NCBI GenBank assembly: GCA_016933275.1
Contig: JAFGBI010000133.1
Span: forward strand, 1 to 50,458
Source: Polyangiaceae bacterium
GTDB lineage: Bacteria; Myxococcota_A; Polyangia; Polyangiales; Polyangiaceae
Direction: 5' to 3'
DNA: 50,458 bases
The position numbers and the translations under genes were made by a program. The notes beneath the pieces are model-generated. The model saw nothing but the letters and a program-made list of their open reading frames with translations. It was not told where the DNA came from and did no database searches. Positions 16,253 to 24,945 of this stretch are shown here, in pieces (position 1 is the stretch's first letter; every line of letters begins with the position of its first letter).

Positions 16253-16801
16253 TCAGGGAAGCTCTGGCACTTCCCCGTCCACCAACCGGGAGAGGGTACT
16301 GTTGTCATAAGGAATGCATGTCGAGTCCGTACAACGATTCATGAATTCCTCCGGTTCATCGGGAACGCACTCGGGGACGTTCCGGAAGCACTCGTTCTCG
16401 GCGTCCTCGCAGTCCACTGGGCCGCCGCCGGTGCCATCTCCAGCCGAGCCACCCGTTGTGGTCGTGGGCTCGCCGGCGCTGCCGCCGGTCGCGGTCGTGG
16501 GCTCGCCGGCGCTGCCGCCGGTTCTGGTCGTGGGCTCGCCCGCGCTCCCACCGGTCGCGGTCGAGGGCTCGCCGGCGCTGCCGCCGGTTCTGGTCGTGGG
16601 CTCCCCGGCGACGCCGCCGGTTCCGGTCACGGGATCACCTCCGTTGCCGCCGGACGCGGAGGCTGGTTCGCCGGCGTGGCCTCCAGTACCAACCACGACG
16701 GTGGGCTCCGGCTCGTCGCCGTCGTCCTTGCAGTTCACGAGCAGGGTCAGGGCGACGATGGTGCCCGAGAGGAGGGAGAAGAGGGGTTTCCGGTTCATCA
16801 C
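16253..16801 (-). CDS. Repeat-rich small lipoprotein
   Basis: This 182-residue lipoprotein has a lipobox at LLVNC (Cys about residue 24), an acidic start to the mature chain, then about 75 residues of an 11-residue repeat (GEPTT[RA]TGGSA) and a C-terminal Cys-containing domain (VDCEDAENECFRNVPECVPD). The repeat probably forms an extended tether. The start overlaps the end of the PstS-like gene (ATGA), so the pair is cotranslated. A matching pairing of Gly-rich lipoprotein, porin and binding protein occurs at 22898-25412. I infer a surface or periplasmic adaptor role for the uptake system; no known domain is recognised. Confidence 0.75.
   Translation of the reverse strand: MMNRKPLFSLLSGTIVALTLLVNCKDDGDEPEPTVVVGTGGHAGEPASASGGNGGDPVTGTGGVAGEPTTRTGGSAGEPSTATGGSAGEPTTRTGGSAGEPTTATGGSAGEPTTTTGGSAGDGTGGGPVDCEDAENECFRNVPECVPDEPEEFMNRCTDSTCIPYDNSTLSRLVDGEVPELP
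16456..16655. repeat. 33-bp tandem repeat within the lipoprotein gene
   Basis: About five near-identical 33-bp units (core GGCTCGCCGGCGCTGCCGCC) plus looser flanking copies encode the 11-residue GEPTT[RA]TGGSA repeat. The array is in frame and likely to vary in copy number between strains. Confidence 0.8.
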
Positions 16802-18012
16802 TGCACCTCACAGAAGCCGTAGTTGCACTTGGGGGCGTCGTCTTCACAGTCGCCATCGTCATTGCATTCCGCACAGGTCTCGGGAACCTCGCCGGTTGCC
16901 TCAGCGAGGAACTTGCACTCGCAGGAACGGTCTGGCATGTAGCTGGCGAGGGGTCCCACCTCGGTGGTCCGCGACACCCTCATGGCGCAGTCCGGCACGA
17001 GGGACACCTTGGCCAAGACCTCGATGAGGTCGAAGTCAGGATCGCTCACGCCGCGGATGAGATCGAGGACGATCCGAGCGTCGGGGTTCACGGGATCGCC
17101 GTCCCCATCGACGTGAGTGAGCAGGTGGATCGGCCCCCAGATCATGTAGTGACCGTCGCGCACGTTCTGCTTGTCGAAGCTCGTCGCCGACGAGTCGGGG
17201 AAATAGCCGCAGCTCTGCCCGTAGTGCTGGTAGGCGAGAACCCGCAGGGAGTCTCGAATGAGATCCGCACGGTCGGTTCCGAGGATGCCGAGGGACTCCT
17301 CGGAATTCCCCGCGGTCGCGGCGGCCGTGAGCGAGTTGACCATTTCGTCACTGCCCGCGTTGGCGGCCCCCACCCAGCGCGCCGCGGGGACCCCGATCGC
17401 GTTGGCGATCATGTTCTGGGTCCCGGACGACGAAGAACGCTGCTGGATCAGGTTGTCGTCGGTCCAGGGATCTACCTCGCCGTCGGCCCCGAACCCGTAG
17501 GTGAGGTACGCGGCCTCCGCGCTGATCACGGTCTGGGTCGAGTCCACGGGGACGACGAAGGCCATGATCTGGACCGGCCCGGTGAAGTCCTCGACGTCGT
17601 TCGGAACGTCCTCCACGTTGGGGCAGCTGTCCGCGAATACATCGGAGATCCCGATGTCGACGGTCGCGCCGGCCAGTGGCAACGTGCACCCGTCCTTGTT
17701 CTCCACGGCCTTGCCGGTCTCCTCGTCCCAGGTGAACGTGGACGCCGTGCCGGTGATCTTGGTGTCGGCGACGACCGCGTTCACCCCAGCGCAGGAGTCA
17801 GCTTTTTGGTAGACGACGTTCACGTCCTGAAGGCGCGCAGCGATCGCTGCCACGAAGGGCTTGGCGGCCGACGAGCCGGTGACGTACACGACCTGATCGA
17901 GGTCTTCACAGGGGCCGGCCTCCTGCGCTTGGGCCGCGATCGGCGCGCACACCGCGCCGACCGTCGCCAGCGGCGCAAGGCGCCGAACGAACAAGGCTCT
18001 ATGCTTCATCAT
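16798..18012 (-). CDS. PstS-like periplasmic/surface binding protein
   Basis: This 404-residue protein has a signal peptide (cleavage near IAAQA), then a type-2 periplasmic-binding-protein-like fold: VVYVTGSSAAKPFVAAIAARL at the N-terminal strand-helix, then IGISDVFADSC and the ligand-loop pattern QRSSSSGTQNMIANAIG, which resembles the Ser/Thr-rich phosphate-binding loop of PstS. Cys residues are numerous and the C-terminus is a Cys-rich tail (CECKF, CAECNDDGDCEDDAPKC), unlike classical PstS. No ABC permease or ATPase gene accompanies it. The partners downstream are a repeat lipoprotein and a phosphate-type porin. I infer capture of phosphate or another oxyanion at the outer membrane or in the periplasm. 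Confidence 0.78.
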   Translation of the reverse strand: MMKHRALFVRRLAPLATVGAVCAPIAAQAQEAGPCEDLDQVVYVTGSSAAKPFVAAIAARLQDVNVVYQKADSCAGVNAVVADTKITGTASTFTWDEETGKAVENKDGCTLPLAGATVDIGISDVFADSCPNVEDVPNDVEDFTGPVQIMAFVVPVDSTQTVISAEAAYLTYGFGADGEVDPWTDDNLIQQRSSSSGTQNMIANAIGVPAARWVGAANAGSDEMVNSLTAAATAGNSEESLGILGTDRADLIRDSLRVLAYQHYGQSCGYFPDSSATSFDKQNVRDGHYMIWGPIHLLTHVDGDGDPVNPDARIVLDLIRGVSDPDFDLIEVLAKVSLVPDCAMRVSRTTEVGPLASYMPDRSCECKFLAEATGEVPETCAECNDDGDCEDDAPKCNYGFCEVQ

Positions 18013-18776
18013 CTATCTCCTTGAGTGCCAGCCGGAGCGATAGGGGGGGGGAACGGTGCGCACCGGCGTGATCGGGGGTTCTGCGAGAGCGCCACTCGGT
18101 TTGAAGGACCTTGCCGTCCGAGCCGGCTGGTGACTTGTCGCCCACCTTCGTTGCACCCGGGTGACGTCGGCGTGAACAGGAGGTGGAACGTTGGTGAGCA
18201 GAGGTCGAGCCCAGGACGTCGGCGACGGAGGAGGAGCTTGGAGAACGAAACAGACGCACAATAAGTAAGAGTCGCTCGTGTATCGGGGTCGGTGGATGCG
18301 AGGGTTCGACCGGGATCGCTCGCCGACGGTCCTGGAGGCTCGATGGCGTGCAGCCTGAAGGGCCTCAGTGACGTCCTGGTGTCGAACTTGGAGACTCTGG
18401 ACGCAAATTGGTGACATAACGATGCCAGCCAGGGAACGCTCCGGAAGCTCCCGATCACGCCATTCGATCTGGTCACGACCAACCGAGATCCGCTCCGCTG
18501 GCGAGACCTGCAACGCCGAGTCCCGCACGAGCGGCGCACGAGTGGAGGAGCGGCCGAGGGTTGCGCCTGCGCGAACGGACCCGCGCCCTCCGGGCCCCGC
18601 ACTGCGCAGCAGGGTGGGTGAGGGCGTGAGCGCGTGCCACCGGAGGCCGCTACCAAGCTCGGGAGGGGCTGCCCGGACCGCGCGTCCGCGGACCGAACGG
18701 ACTGCCCGCAACGAGTTCACCCCACGGTTGCTCCCCCGCCTCGTGATGCACACGAGCGCAGCTCATCCTCCGGCGC
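18013..18776. other. 764-bp intergenic region between divergent genes
   Basis: Divergent promoters for the PstS-like gene (minus) and the ACT-like gene (plus) should lie here. A locally AT-rich patch (about 18240-18270, AACGAAACAGACGCACAATA) stands out against the GC-rich surroundings. Reading frames crossing this interval have non-coding composition, and I see no gene. Confidence 0.5.
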
Positions 18777-19157
18777 ATGACTACCACGGTGAAGTTCGTC
18801 GAGGCCCCCGAGGGCGAGTTGTCCACCATTGAGGTCCATTCTCGCGGTCCGAGCACCATGATGATGGAGCTCGTTCGCACGCTCTTCCAGATGCGCGTCG
18901 AGGTGCTGCTCGCCGAGTCCCATGTGTCTCCGGGCAGCCGCCTGGAGCGGATTCGCGTGCGAGAGAAGGGTGGCGGAGCCGTTAATGCGGAACGGCGACG
19001 AGAGGTGCAGGAGGCCGTACTGGCCCTGATCGAGGAGACGCTTCAGCACCGTCGAAACCACTCGGGGCGGTCGCGCATCGATCCCCACACGCGAGCGGCG
19101 AAGCGTCAGCCATCCGCTCGAACGCCGCTCGCCTGGCTCCCCTCTGCCGACGGCTGA
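18777..19157 (+). CDS. Small protein with ACT-like domain
   Basis: This 126-residue soluble protein of unknown function has a beta-alpha-beta pattern in its first 85 residues (STIEVHSRGPSTMMMELVRTL, then RVEVLLAESHV and ERIRVREKG). The pattern resembles ACT-type regulatory domains that bind small ligands. The last 35 residues are basic and disordered-looking. It stands alone 97 bp upstream of a metallophosphoesterase on the same strand. The ACT resemblance is weak and rests on secondary-structure pattern, not on a clear signature. Confidence 0.6.
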   Translation: MTTTVKFVEAPEGELSTIEVHSRGPSTMMMELVRTLFQMRVEVLLAESHVSPGSRLERIRVREKGGGAVNAERRREVQEAVLALIEETLQHRRNHSGRSRIDPHTRAAKRQPSARTPLAWLPSADG

Positions 19158-19253
19158 CCGCCCACGGTCGATAGCCCAGTGTCGGCGTTGGTCCGGCCCC
19201 GCCGGACCAGGAATGGGGGGCGGTCTTCTCCACCCCCAATGGAGGCGTTGTCG

Positions 19254-19973
19254 ATGCGAATCGCGGTGATCTCGGATCTACACCTCGGGACCGGAGGCGC
19301 CGATGACTCGTTCGGCCACGACGACGGGGATTTTCTACGGTTTTTGGACTTCCTCGAGCATGAGGTCGAGCAGATCGTCTTGCTCGGGGACATCTGGGAG
19401 ACCCTGAGCGGTCCCGTTCGGCGGTGGGGGCATGGTGATTCAGGGACCGAATTCCGTCGGGCGCAGGCGGCGCACCCGTTGATCGCCGAGCGCTTCTCCC
19501 GCAAGACCTACCGCTACGTGCACGGGAACCACGATCTGGTCGCCGCCCGCCTCGCCGGCGCCCCGGACCACCTCCTGCTCGAAGCCGATGGGATGCGGCT
19601 CCTCTTCACGCACGGCCACCAGTACGAGTGGATCCACCGGCGGGCGCGGATCCTGAGCGAGCTTGCGATTTCGGTGGGTGGTTGGCTCCGACGCCACGGG
19701 CTAGAGCTCGTGTACCGCTGGGCCGAGCGGATCGAAGCAGCATGGTCGAGCGAACCAACGGCAGTCCCGGCAAGCGCCTTCCAGCTGTCAGCGATCGCGC
19801 ACGCCAGAGACCGAGGCGCTGACGTGGTGGTCACCGGACATACGCACGTCCTCACCCGCGGCGATCACGGGAGGGAGATCTTTCTGAACAGCGGCACGTG
19901 CAAGGACGGCCGCCGCAGCTTCCTCGCGATCGATACGCGATCCGGTGAGATCGGCGTCCACGCCGAATGGTAG
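19254..19973 (+). CDS. Metallophosphoesterase (calcineurin-like, LpxH-type)
   Basis: This 239-residue enzyme has the full calcineurin-like motif set: DLHLG near residue 8, GDIWE, GNHD, the FTHGH stretch and GHTH near the C-terminus, which together form a binuclear metal site. The layout resembles UDP-2,3-diacylglucosamine hydrolase-type and related phosphatases. ATG 19254 is chosen because GGAGG lies at 19241-19245, 8 bp upstream, and because it starts right at the first strand (MRIAVISDLHLG). A phosphatase here could release phosphate near the uptake genes, but the protein lacks a signal peptide, so an intracellular role is more likely. Confidence 0.88.
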   Translation: MRIAVISDLHLGTGGADDSFGHDDGDFLRFLDFLEHEVEQIVLLGDIWETLSGPVRRWGHGDSGTEFRRAQAAHPLIAERFSRKTYRYVHGNHDLVAARLAGAPDHLLLEADGMRLLFTHGHQYEWIHRRARILSELAISVGGWLRRHGLELVYRWAERIEAAWSSEPTAVPASAFQLSAIAHARDRGADVVVTGHTHVLTRGDHGREIFLNSGTCKDGRRSFLAIDTRSGEIGVHAEW

Positions 19974-20139
19974 CCCAGCTCCCGCGGTTCCCGCGAGTGC
20001 CAGCGCCTTCCCTCGATCCGCAGACCGACACCTTCGCTCCTCGGCGACACAGCCCCCGACTCACGTCGCGCTCCCACCTCACCTCGGAGAACACCGCCGA
20101 CCCGACGAGCCTCGAGGTGCAGCCGCTGACGGCCGCCGC

Positions 20140-21354
20140 TCAGGCGGGCTGCCCTTGCGCGAGCCGGGACGGGTGAGGAGCCGGTCCACCGCGGGGCGCG
20201 TACTCTCCACGCGTCTGCGGGAACACCGGTTCGGAAACGTCGACTGGTTCGCTGCTCCCGACCCGACAACTCGCGGCCGTGAACCACCCTTCCGATGCGG
20301 CCAGGTCGATTCCGTCGAGCCGACGGATCTCCTGGACCATCGCCGGAAACCGAATCTCGGTACGGACCGCGAGCGTCTTCCGGTCGAGAACGGCGAGAAA
20401 GCCAGCTCCGGTGACGCGTTCGTCCCGACCGGCGTAGTCGGAGCCCCCAACGACCAGGTATTCTTCGCTGAGCGAGAGCCCCCGCGTGAACCAGCCTGGC
20501 TCGTAGATTGGCCGGTCGTCAAGCATCACTCGCCCGCCGAGGGAGTCGCAATAGAGAAGCCCATTCGCGGTCGGGACGACGTTGTGCACACTCCGGCCAT
20601 TGAATGGCCGCCGATCGACCAACGCGAAGTGATGGTCGAGTACGAGGAGCTCGCTCGGACGCCCGGTCTTCGCCGATTCGTTATGGCAAACGAGATAGAT
20701 CCGACTCGGCGTCACATAGACGGAGTTGAGGTGAGCGTAGTTCTCGGATCCTCGCCCGTGATCGAGACGTCCCCGCGGAAAGACCGCGCGCCCGTACTCC
20801 GGGTTCACGGTCGAAAAGACCCGCAGCGCGTTATTGTACGTGTCGCACAGGTAGAGCCCGCCCGTTCCCAAATCGATTTGGTGGACACCCCGCGAGAGAT
20901 GGCGGACCACCGTGGAAACGGCACGCCAGCCGCGCCAGGGGTGCGGGTCTACCGCCCACACCGCGCCGGCTCGGAGCCCCATTCGAAACGCGAGGAGCTG
21001 GCGTCCGGTCTTGGCAACTCCATAGAACTGCCCCTGGGAGAGCAGCTCGATCTCGCCGCCAGCCACGCGATAGAGGCCGCGCTTGGTGGCCACCACGTAC
21101 GCGCCCGGCACCTCGGCGCCCAACGATCGCGTCCGCATGCGACGCGTCGGCAGGGCGCTCCATTGCGTTAGTCGAGCCTCGAGCAGAAGGCGCGAGGAGA
21201 TGTTCGGCCAGCCGCGCTCGGCGAACGTCCGGGCGGCAGCGAACGTGCTCGCAAAGGACGCTGGATCCGAGCGAGAGACGGACGCAGGGAGGTAGGTATT
21301 CGCCGCCATCCCCGCATCGACAGGCTGGGGAGCGCTCGGCATTCGCTGTGACAT
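20140..21354 (-). CDS. Predicted beta-propeller protein of unknown function
   Basis: This is a 404-residue protein without a signal peptide. From about residue 85 it has repeating four-strand blades (GAYVVATKRGLYRVAGGEIEL, HQIDLGTGGLYLCDTYNNAL, HLNSVYVTPSRIYLVCHNES, HNVVPTANGLLYCDSLGG), which fits a six- or seven-bladed propeller. DUF4915-type or NHL-like sensors are the nearest resemblance. It converges with the metallophosphoesterase upstream in map order, with a 166-bp spacer. No catalytic residues are seen and the function is not assigned. Confidence 0.65.
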   Translation of the reverse strand: MSQRMPSAPQPVDAGMAANTYLPASVSRSDPASFASTFAAARTFAERGWPNISSRLLLEARLTQWSALPTRRMRTRSLGAEVPGAYVVATKRGLYRVAGGEIELLSQGQFYGVAKTGRQLLAFRMGLRAGAVWAVDPHPWRGWRAVSTVVRHLSRGVHQIDLGTGGLYLCDTYNNALRVFSTVNPEYGRAVFPRGRLDHGRGSENYAHLNSVYVTPSRIYLVCHNESAKTGRPSELLVLDHHFALVDRRPFNGRSVHNVVPTANGLLYCDSLGGRVMLDDRPIYEPGWFTRGLSLSEEYLVVGGSDYAGRDERVTGAGFLAVLDRKTLAVRTEIRFPAMVQEIRRLDGIDLAASEGWFTAASCRVGSSEPVDVSEPVFPQTRGEYAPRGGPAPHPSRLAQGQPA

Positions 21355-21480
21355 GCAAGGCCAGTCTGCTCCTCGCGAGTGTCGGCACGGTCACGGAATC
21401 CGAAACTTCCCGCGGCACCTCGGGACCGGCTGCGCACAGCGGTCAAGGAGGCGTCGACCCACCCCACCCCAATGCCCAGC

Positions 21481-22062
21481 CTACTTGACCGTGTCGGTGG
21501 CCGCCGCGGGCGCGCACTCGCAGGGAGCGAACCCTGAACCATCGGCCATGCAAGCCTGACCGCCCCGGCACGCCCCGAGTCCGACGCACTCCTGGGTCGC
21601 CCCAGGCACGCACGCGCGCGCGGGTACCGGCGAAGCCGGTGGCGGCGGGGCCGCCGGGGCGGCAGGAGGGGGCGCCGCTGGGGCCGCAGTGGGGGGCGGC
21701 TGGGTGCCTCGTCGCCGCTTCGATGGCAGCAGGCGCTCGGGGAGGATCCTCAGTCCCCGGCCGCAGACGAACTGGACCTCCGCGATCGTGCCGGCCGTCC
21801 CTTCGCTCGTGGCACCGCCGTTGCCCACGCCCGCGTCGCGGGTGCTCCCGTGGAGGACCTCGGCGGCGACGTCGCCACAATACTCCTCGGCCCTGCGCAC
21901 ACAATCCGATAGCTCGGAGCCGCAGGTAAGCTGTAGGGTTCCGTCCGGCAGCTCCTGCGCACGAGGCTGGGAGCCGGCACACCCAGCGACCGCGAAGAAG
22001 AGGCCGAGCGCGGTGGGAGTGAGGAGGACCAGAGGGAAAGGGTTTCTTGTAAGGTTTGCCAT
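21481..22062 (-). CDS. Small lipoprotein of unknown function
   Basis: This 193-residue lipoprotein starts at ATG 22062 (MANLTRNPF). The frame is open further upstream, but the lipobox (FAVAGC) only works from this start. A central beta-rich region with Cys pairs (LTCGSELSDCVRRAEEYCGDV) is followed by a Pro/Ala stretch and a Cys-rich C-terminal segment (CVPGATQECVGLGACRGGQAC) typical of myxobacterial secreted proteins. It follows the NFACT-R gene on the same strand with a 92-bp spacer. Function unknown. Confidence 0.75.
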   Translation of the reverse strand: MANLTRNPFPLVLLTPTALGLFFAVAGCAGSQPRAQELPDGTLQLTCGSELSDCVRRAEEYCGDVAAEVLHGSTRDAGVGNGGATSEGTAGTIAEVQFVCGRGLRILPERLLPSKRRRGTQPPPTAAPAAPPPAAPAAPPPPASPVPARACVPGATQECVGLGACRGGQACMADGSGFAPCECAPAAATDTVK

Positions 22063-22154
22063 GAGGGTGCCCTTCGACGAAGCCGAGGCCTTGCTCCCTA
22101 CGCCGAAAGCGAGCCGATGGCCAGCGCGCGGCCTGGAGAGGGCATGGCGGGGGG

Positions 22155-22550
22155 TCACTCCTCCTCCTGCTCCCCTACCCCGAGCGCGGAGGGCATCACC
22201 TTCACGCGCGCGAAGCGCTTGAGCTGCACCTGCCCCGCGGGGGCTCCGCGCGCCTTCGAGACGTCGGCGACCCGGCAGACATGGACCTCGACCCGCGGTG
22301 CGCCCCGCGCCTTCGAGTACCAGGCCGCGAGCTGGGCCGCCTGCTCGATGACCGAGCGAGGGATCTCGACCGACTCGGGGTTCTTGATCACGACGTGGCT
22401 CCCGGGCGTGCCGCCAGCGACGTGCAGCCACTCGTCACGGGGCTTGCCCACTCGGAAAGTGAGGTAGTCATTGTCGGCGGCGCTCCGCCCGACGAGCACC
22501 TCAAAACCATCGATGACCACGGTCCGGTAGGGTCGTCCGCGGCTGCTCAC
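22155..22550 (-). CDS. Stand-alone NFACT-R (DUF814) domain protein
   Basis: This 131-residue protein consists of little more than the NFACT-R RNA-binding fold: YRTVVIDGFEVLVGRSAADND, DEWLHVAGGTPGSHVVIK and a final helix (VIEQAAQLAAWYSKAR). In RqcH/Tae2/NEMF proteins this domain sits at the C-terminus after FbpA-like NFACT-N and HhH regions. Here those parts are missing, yet the core motif (LHVAGGTPGSHVVI) is intact, so it may be an independent RNA- or tRNA-binding protein. It has an acidic C-terminus (GEQEEE). It precedes a lipoprotein gene, and no ribosomal partner is visible. Confidence 0.85.
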   Translation of the reverse strand: MSSRGRPYRTVVIDGFEVLVGRSAADNDYLTFRVGKPRDEWLHVAGGTPGSHVVIKNPESVEIPRSVIEQAAQLAAWYSKARGAPRVEVHVCRVADVSKARGAPAGQVQLKRFARVKVMPSALGVGEQEEE

Positions 22551-22897
22551 GCCCGCCTCCAGCTCGAGTCTCGCGCGCTCACTCGACCTGGCCCGCGGTC
22601 GCCGCGTCCGCCTTGGCAGCCGACCTCGTCTCCATGGCCCCGGTCGCCCGGACCGCCGCCTCGAGATCTGCCGCGGGCGTGATCGCGCGGATCATGGGAA
22701 TCGTGGCGAACGCAGGGGCAAGCGCGGGTGACGGGAGCCGGTTCCACGAGGGCATTCTGGCGCGGACGATGCCGCGAGGGGACCGCCGCGTCAACGCGCC
22801 GCCCGCTGGCGATCCTCGCGAGGCTCGCTGGGCTCCGACTCACCCCGCGGCGCCGGTGGCGACCGCGATCCACCGAGCTCCGAGGCCTCGACTCCGG
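22551..22897. other. 347-bp interval, no confident gene
   Basis: A 71-codon minus-strand frame (22579-22794) has high third-position GC but an unfamiliar peptide, and an overlapping plus-strand frame is equally open. I cannot choose between them and see no promoter or terminator structure. Confidence 0.4.
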
Positions 22898-23413
22898 CTA
22901 GTCCTCCGCGCAGATGTCGGGCGCGCCGTACTGGGATAGATCGAGGCAATGCCATCCCGACGGACAGACCGACGCATCGTCGGCGCATCCGGTGGCCGTG
23001 CAGATCCCGGTCGTCGCCCCGAGCTGGACAGCGCAGAAGGGCGCCGGGTCGCCGCACTCCTCGTCGGTCAGGCATACCGCCCCGAACTCGATGGCGGGTC
23101 CCGTGTCGACGCCACCCGCGCCGGCAGCGCTTTCCCCCGCCACACCACGGCTGGCCGATGCCGCCATGCCGGCGTCACCCCCGCGGCCGCCATCGGCAGA
23201 CGGCGTGCCCCCGGTGGAACCAGATGCAGGGGCGCCGCCCTGAGCGGCGACGGGCACGCAGGCGCGATCCCTGAGCTCCTCCCCCTCGCCACACTGGAGA
23301 TCCTCACTGCAACCAACACCAGCGCTGCCGGCGCCCAGGCACACCGCGGTGAGACAGAACGTCTGCCGAACGACGGCACGAATCCGATGAATCACGCTCG
23401 ATGGTTGGCTCAT
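22898..23413 (-). CDS. Gly/Ala-rich lipoprotein with Cys-rich C-terminus
   Basis: This 171-residue lipoprotein starts at ATG 23413 (MSQPSSVIH) with a lipobox at AGVGC. The mature chain has a Cys-rich start, a Gly/Ser/Ala linker with TGG and GRGG motifs (about 60-105), then a Cys-rich domain (CLTDEECGDPAPFC, CADDASVCPSGWHC). It follows the porin with a 17-bp gap and parallels the lipoprotein at 16253-16801, which also sits between a binding protein and a porin. The two lipoproteins share style more than sequence. Function unknown; by position it is a probable adaptor of the porin module. Confidence 0.78.
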   Translation of the reverse strand: MSQPSSVIHRIRAVVRQTFCLTAVCLGAGSAGVGCSEDLQCGEGEELRDRACVPVAAQGGAPASGSTGGTPSADGGRGGDAGMAASASRGVAGESAAGAGGVDTGPAIEFGAVCLTDEECGDPAPFCAVQLGATTGICTATGCADDASVCPSGWHCLDLSQYGAPDICAED

Positions 23414-23430
23414 GGCGATCCCGTTGCCTT

Positions 23431-24945
23431 TCAGAAGACGGAGACCCAACGCACGTCGATCAAGGAGAAGTCGAGGTCGTCGTCCGGAGCGTCGAAGCGA
23501 ACGTTGGCGTAGTTCGCCTTGAGCTGGATGCTCGGACGAAGATGCACGTTGATTCCAACGCTCCCGATGCTCGAAGGTGCGTTGACAGCGGACATGTCCC
23601 GCTCGAAGAGCAGGTACGGCTCGAGGCCGGCCCAGGGGAGGCGATAGGCGATGAGACCGTAGGTGTCGGCTCGGGTGCGGTCCGGGCGAAACGCTCCCGG
23701 CGCGAACTCATCGCGGCGTCCCGCCAGGTACTGCTCGCGGGCGATCACTCCTTCCCAGCGGAGGCGCAGCCCCTTCCAGTCGAAGGTTAGGTCCGCCCCG
23801 CCCGCGAACTCGTCGTACTCGACGGCGACGCTGAGATCCGTGGCAAACGGGGCGACACTGGTGATGGAACGTCGAGCAAAGGCGTTCCTCCCGTAGAGCC
23901 CAGAGGCACCCAGGGCCACGCGGACCGCGCCGTCGTGGGCCAGCACCAGCCGCCCCCCGACCATCTTGTTGTCCGTCACATCGGCCCCTCGCGTGCGGCC
24001 ATTGCCGAGCCACGCATGGTACTCGAGCTCGGTCGAGCCGAGCGGCTTCAGCCCCGAGACCTCGAGCCCTATCTGGTGCGTCGGGTAGTACTCGCGCGAG
24101 AAGAACTGGGGGAGCCGCTGCGTGATCAGCACCGCCATCGAGTGGTCGACGTTCCAGATGCCGAAGGGGGTGAGGAACAAACCGGCCCGCACGTTGAGCA
24201 AGTCGAAGCGAGTCCACTCGAGGTGCGCGCGCTCGAGGACGATCCCCGACCAGATGACCTGATTCGAACCGGTCGAGCTGTCGCTGTCGTAGACCGCGGT
24301 CGACTCGCCGTCCAGGCTCGTCAGTGACTGCGCGTAATGTGGGTACTGGCTGAATCGAACCTCGGCGAGCGTGCGGAAATCGGGGTGAGGGTGCGCGTCG
24401 AAATAGACATTCAGATTCCCCAGCATAAATGTCATACCACGCTGCCACACTGCCTCGAACCGGTTGCCTTCCGGGACGAAGTTGCGGCGCAGACCAACGT
24501 CGGCGAAACCGTAGATGCGCAACGGCACGGTGTGCTCCAACGCCAGCTCGGTCTGCGGTCCCACGTCGGTCACCAACTGCGCGCCAAGATCGCTGATTTG
24601 CTGCGCCTGCTCGGCCATCGTTCGCTTCACGGTGTCGAGCTCCGCGCGCAAGGCAGCGAGCTCTTGGCTGGCGACCGCGGGTGAAGGCGCGCTGGTCGCC
24701 CCGGACCCCTCCCGAGCGTCCCCCGGGGGCGGCGGGTCCCGGTCGACGTCCCCGTCGATCGGCGCGGACGGGACCGCTTCGACGGAGGGGGCAGGGTGGT
24801 CCTCGGGTCGGGGCTGCGCGAGAGCAGGTTCGAGGTGCGCAACGGCCAGGCCCGCGATGACCGCGGGCAACGGGGCTCGAACCCTCTTGCGAAACGACAG
24901 CGAGCCGAATCGGGCCTCCTGGCAAGGCCGAGGCAGAGCGCTCAC
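23431..24945 (-). CDS. OprO/OprP-type porin
   Basis: This is a 504-residue outer-membrane porin from a GTG start that overlaps the stop of the binding-protein gene (GTGA). It has a signal peptide (ending EPALA), a Pro/Ala-rich linker, a coiled-coil-like segment (about 92-122: LAALRAELDTVKRTMAEQAQ) and then a barrel with YGFADVGLRRNFVPEG, RGMTFMLGNLNVYFDAHPH, RAGLFLTPFGIWNVDHS and a repeated strand pattern to the terminal Phe (WVSVF). A helical segment followed by a 16- or 18-strand barrel is typical of this family. By family it is anion-selective; specificity cannot be read from sequence. Confidence 0.82.
   Translation of the reverse strand: MSALPRPCQEARFGSLSFRKRVRAPLPAVIAGLAVAHLEPALAQPRPEDHPAPSVEAVPSAPIDGDVDRDPPPPGDAREGSGATSAPSPAVASQELAALRAELDTVKRTMAEQAQQISDLGAQLVTDVGPQTELALEHTVPLRIYGFADVGLRRNFVPEGNRFEAVWQRGMTFMLGNLNVYFDAHPHPDFRTLAEVRFSQYPHYAQSLTSLDGESTAVYDSDSSTGSNQVIWSGIVLERAHLEWTRFDLLNVRAGLFLTPFGIWNVDHSMAVLITQRLPQFFSREYYPTHQIGLEVSGLKPLGSTELEYHAWLGNGRTRGADVTDNKMVGGRLVLAHDGAVRVALGASGLYGRNAFARRSITSVAPFATDLSVAVEYDEFAGGADLTFDWKGLRLRWEGVIAREQYLAGRRDEFAPGAFRPDRTRADTYGLIAYRLPWAGLEPYLLFERDMSAVNAPSSIGSVGINVHLRPSIQLKANYANVRFDAPDDDLDFSLIDVRWVSVF

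Noticed and set aside
16456..16655. Tandem repeats as a CRISPR array
   Set aside because: The units are contiguous, in frame and code for a lipoprotein tether; there are no unique spacers and no cas genes.
16456..18024. A 522-codon plus-strand frame opposite the lipoprotein and PstS-like genes
   Set aside because: The peptide is Arg/Val-rich and lacks a signal or domain, while the minus strand shows a signal peptide, repeats and a binding-protein fold.
18013..18753. A 246-codon minus-strand frame upstream of the PstS-like gene
   Set aside because: Its composition is unlike the neighbouring genes, with no motif or ribosome site, so I treat the region as intergenic.
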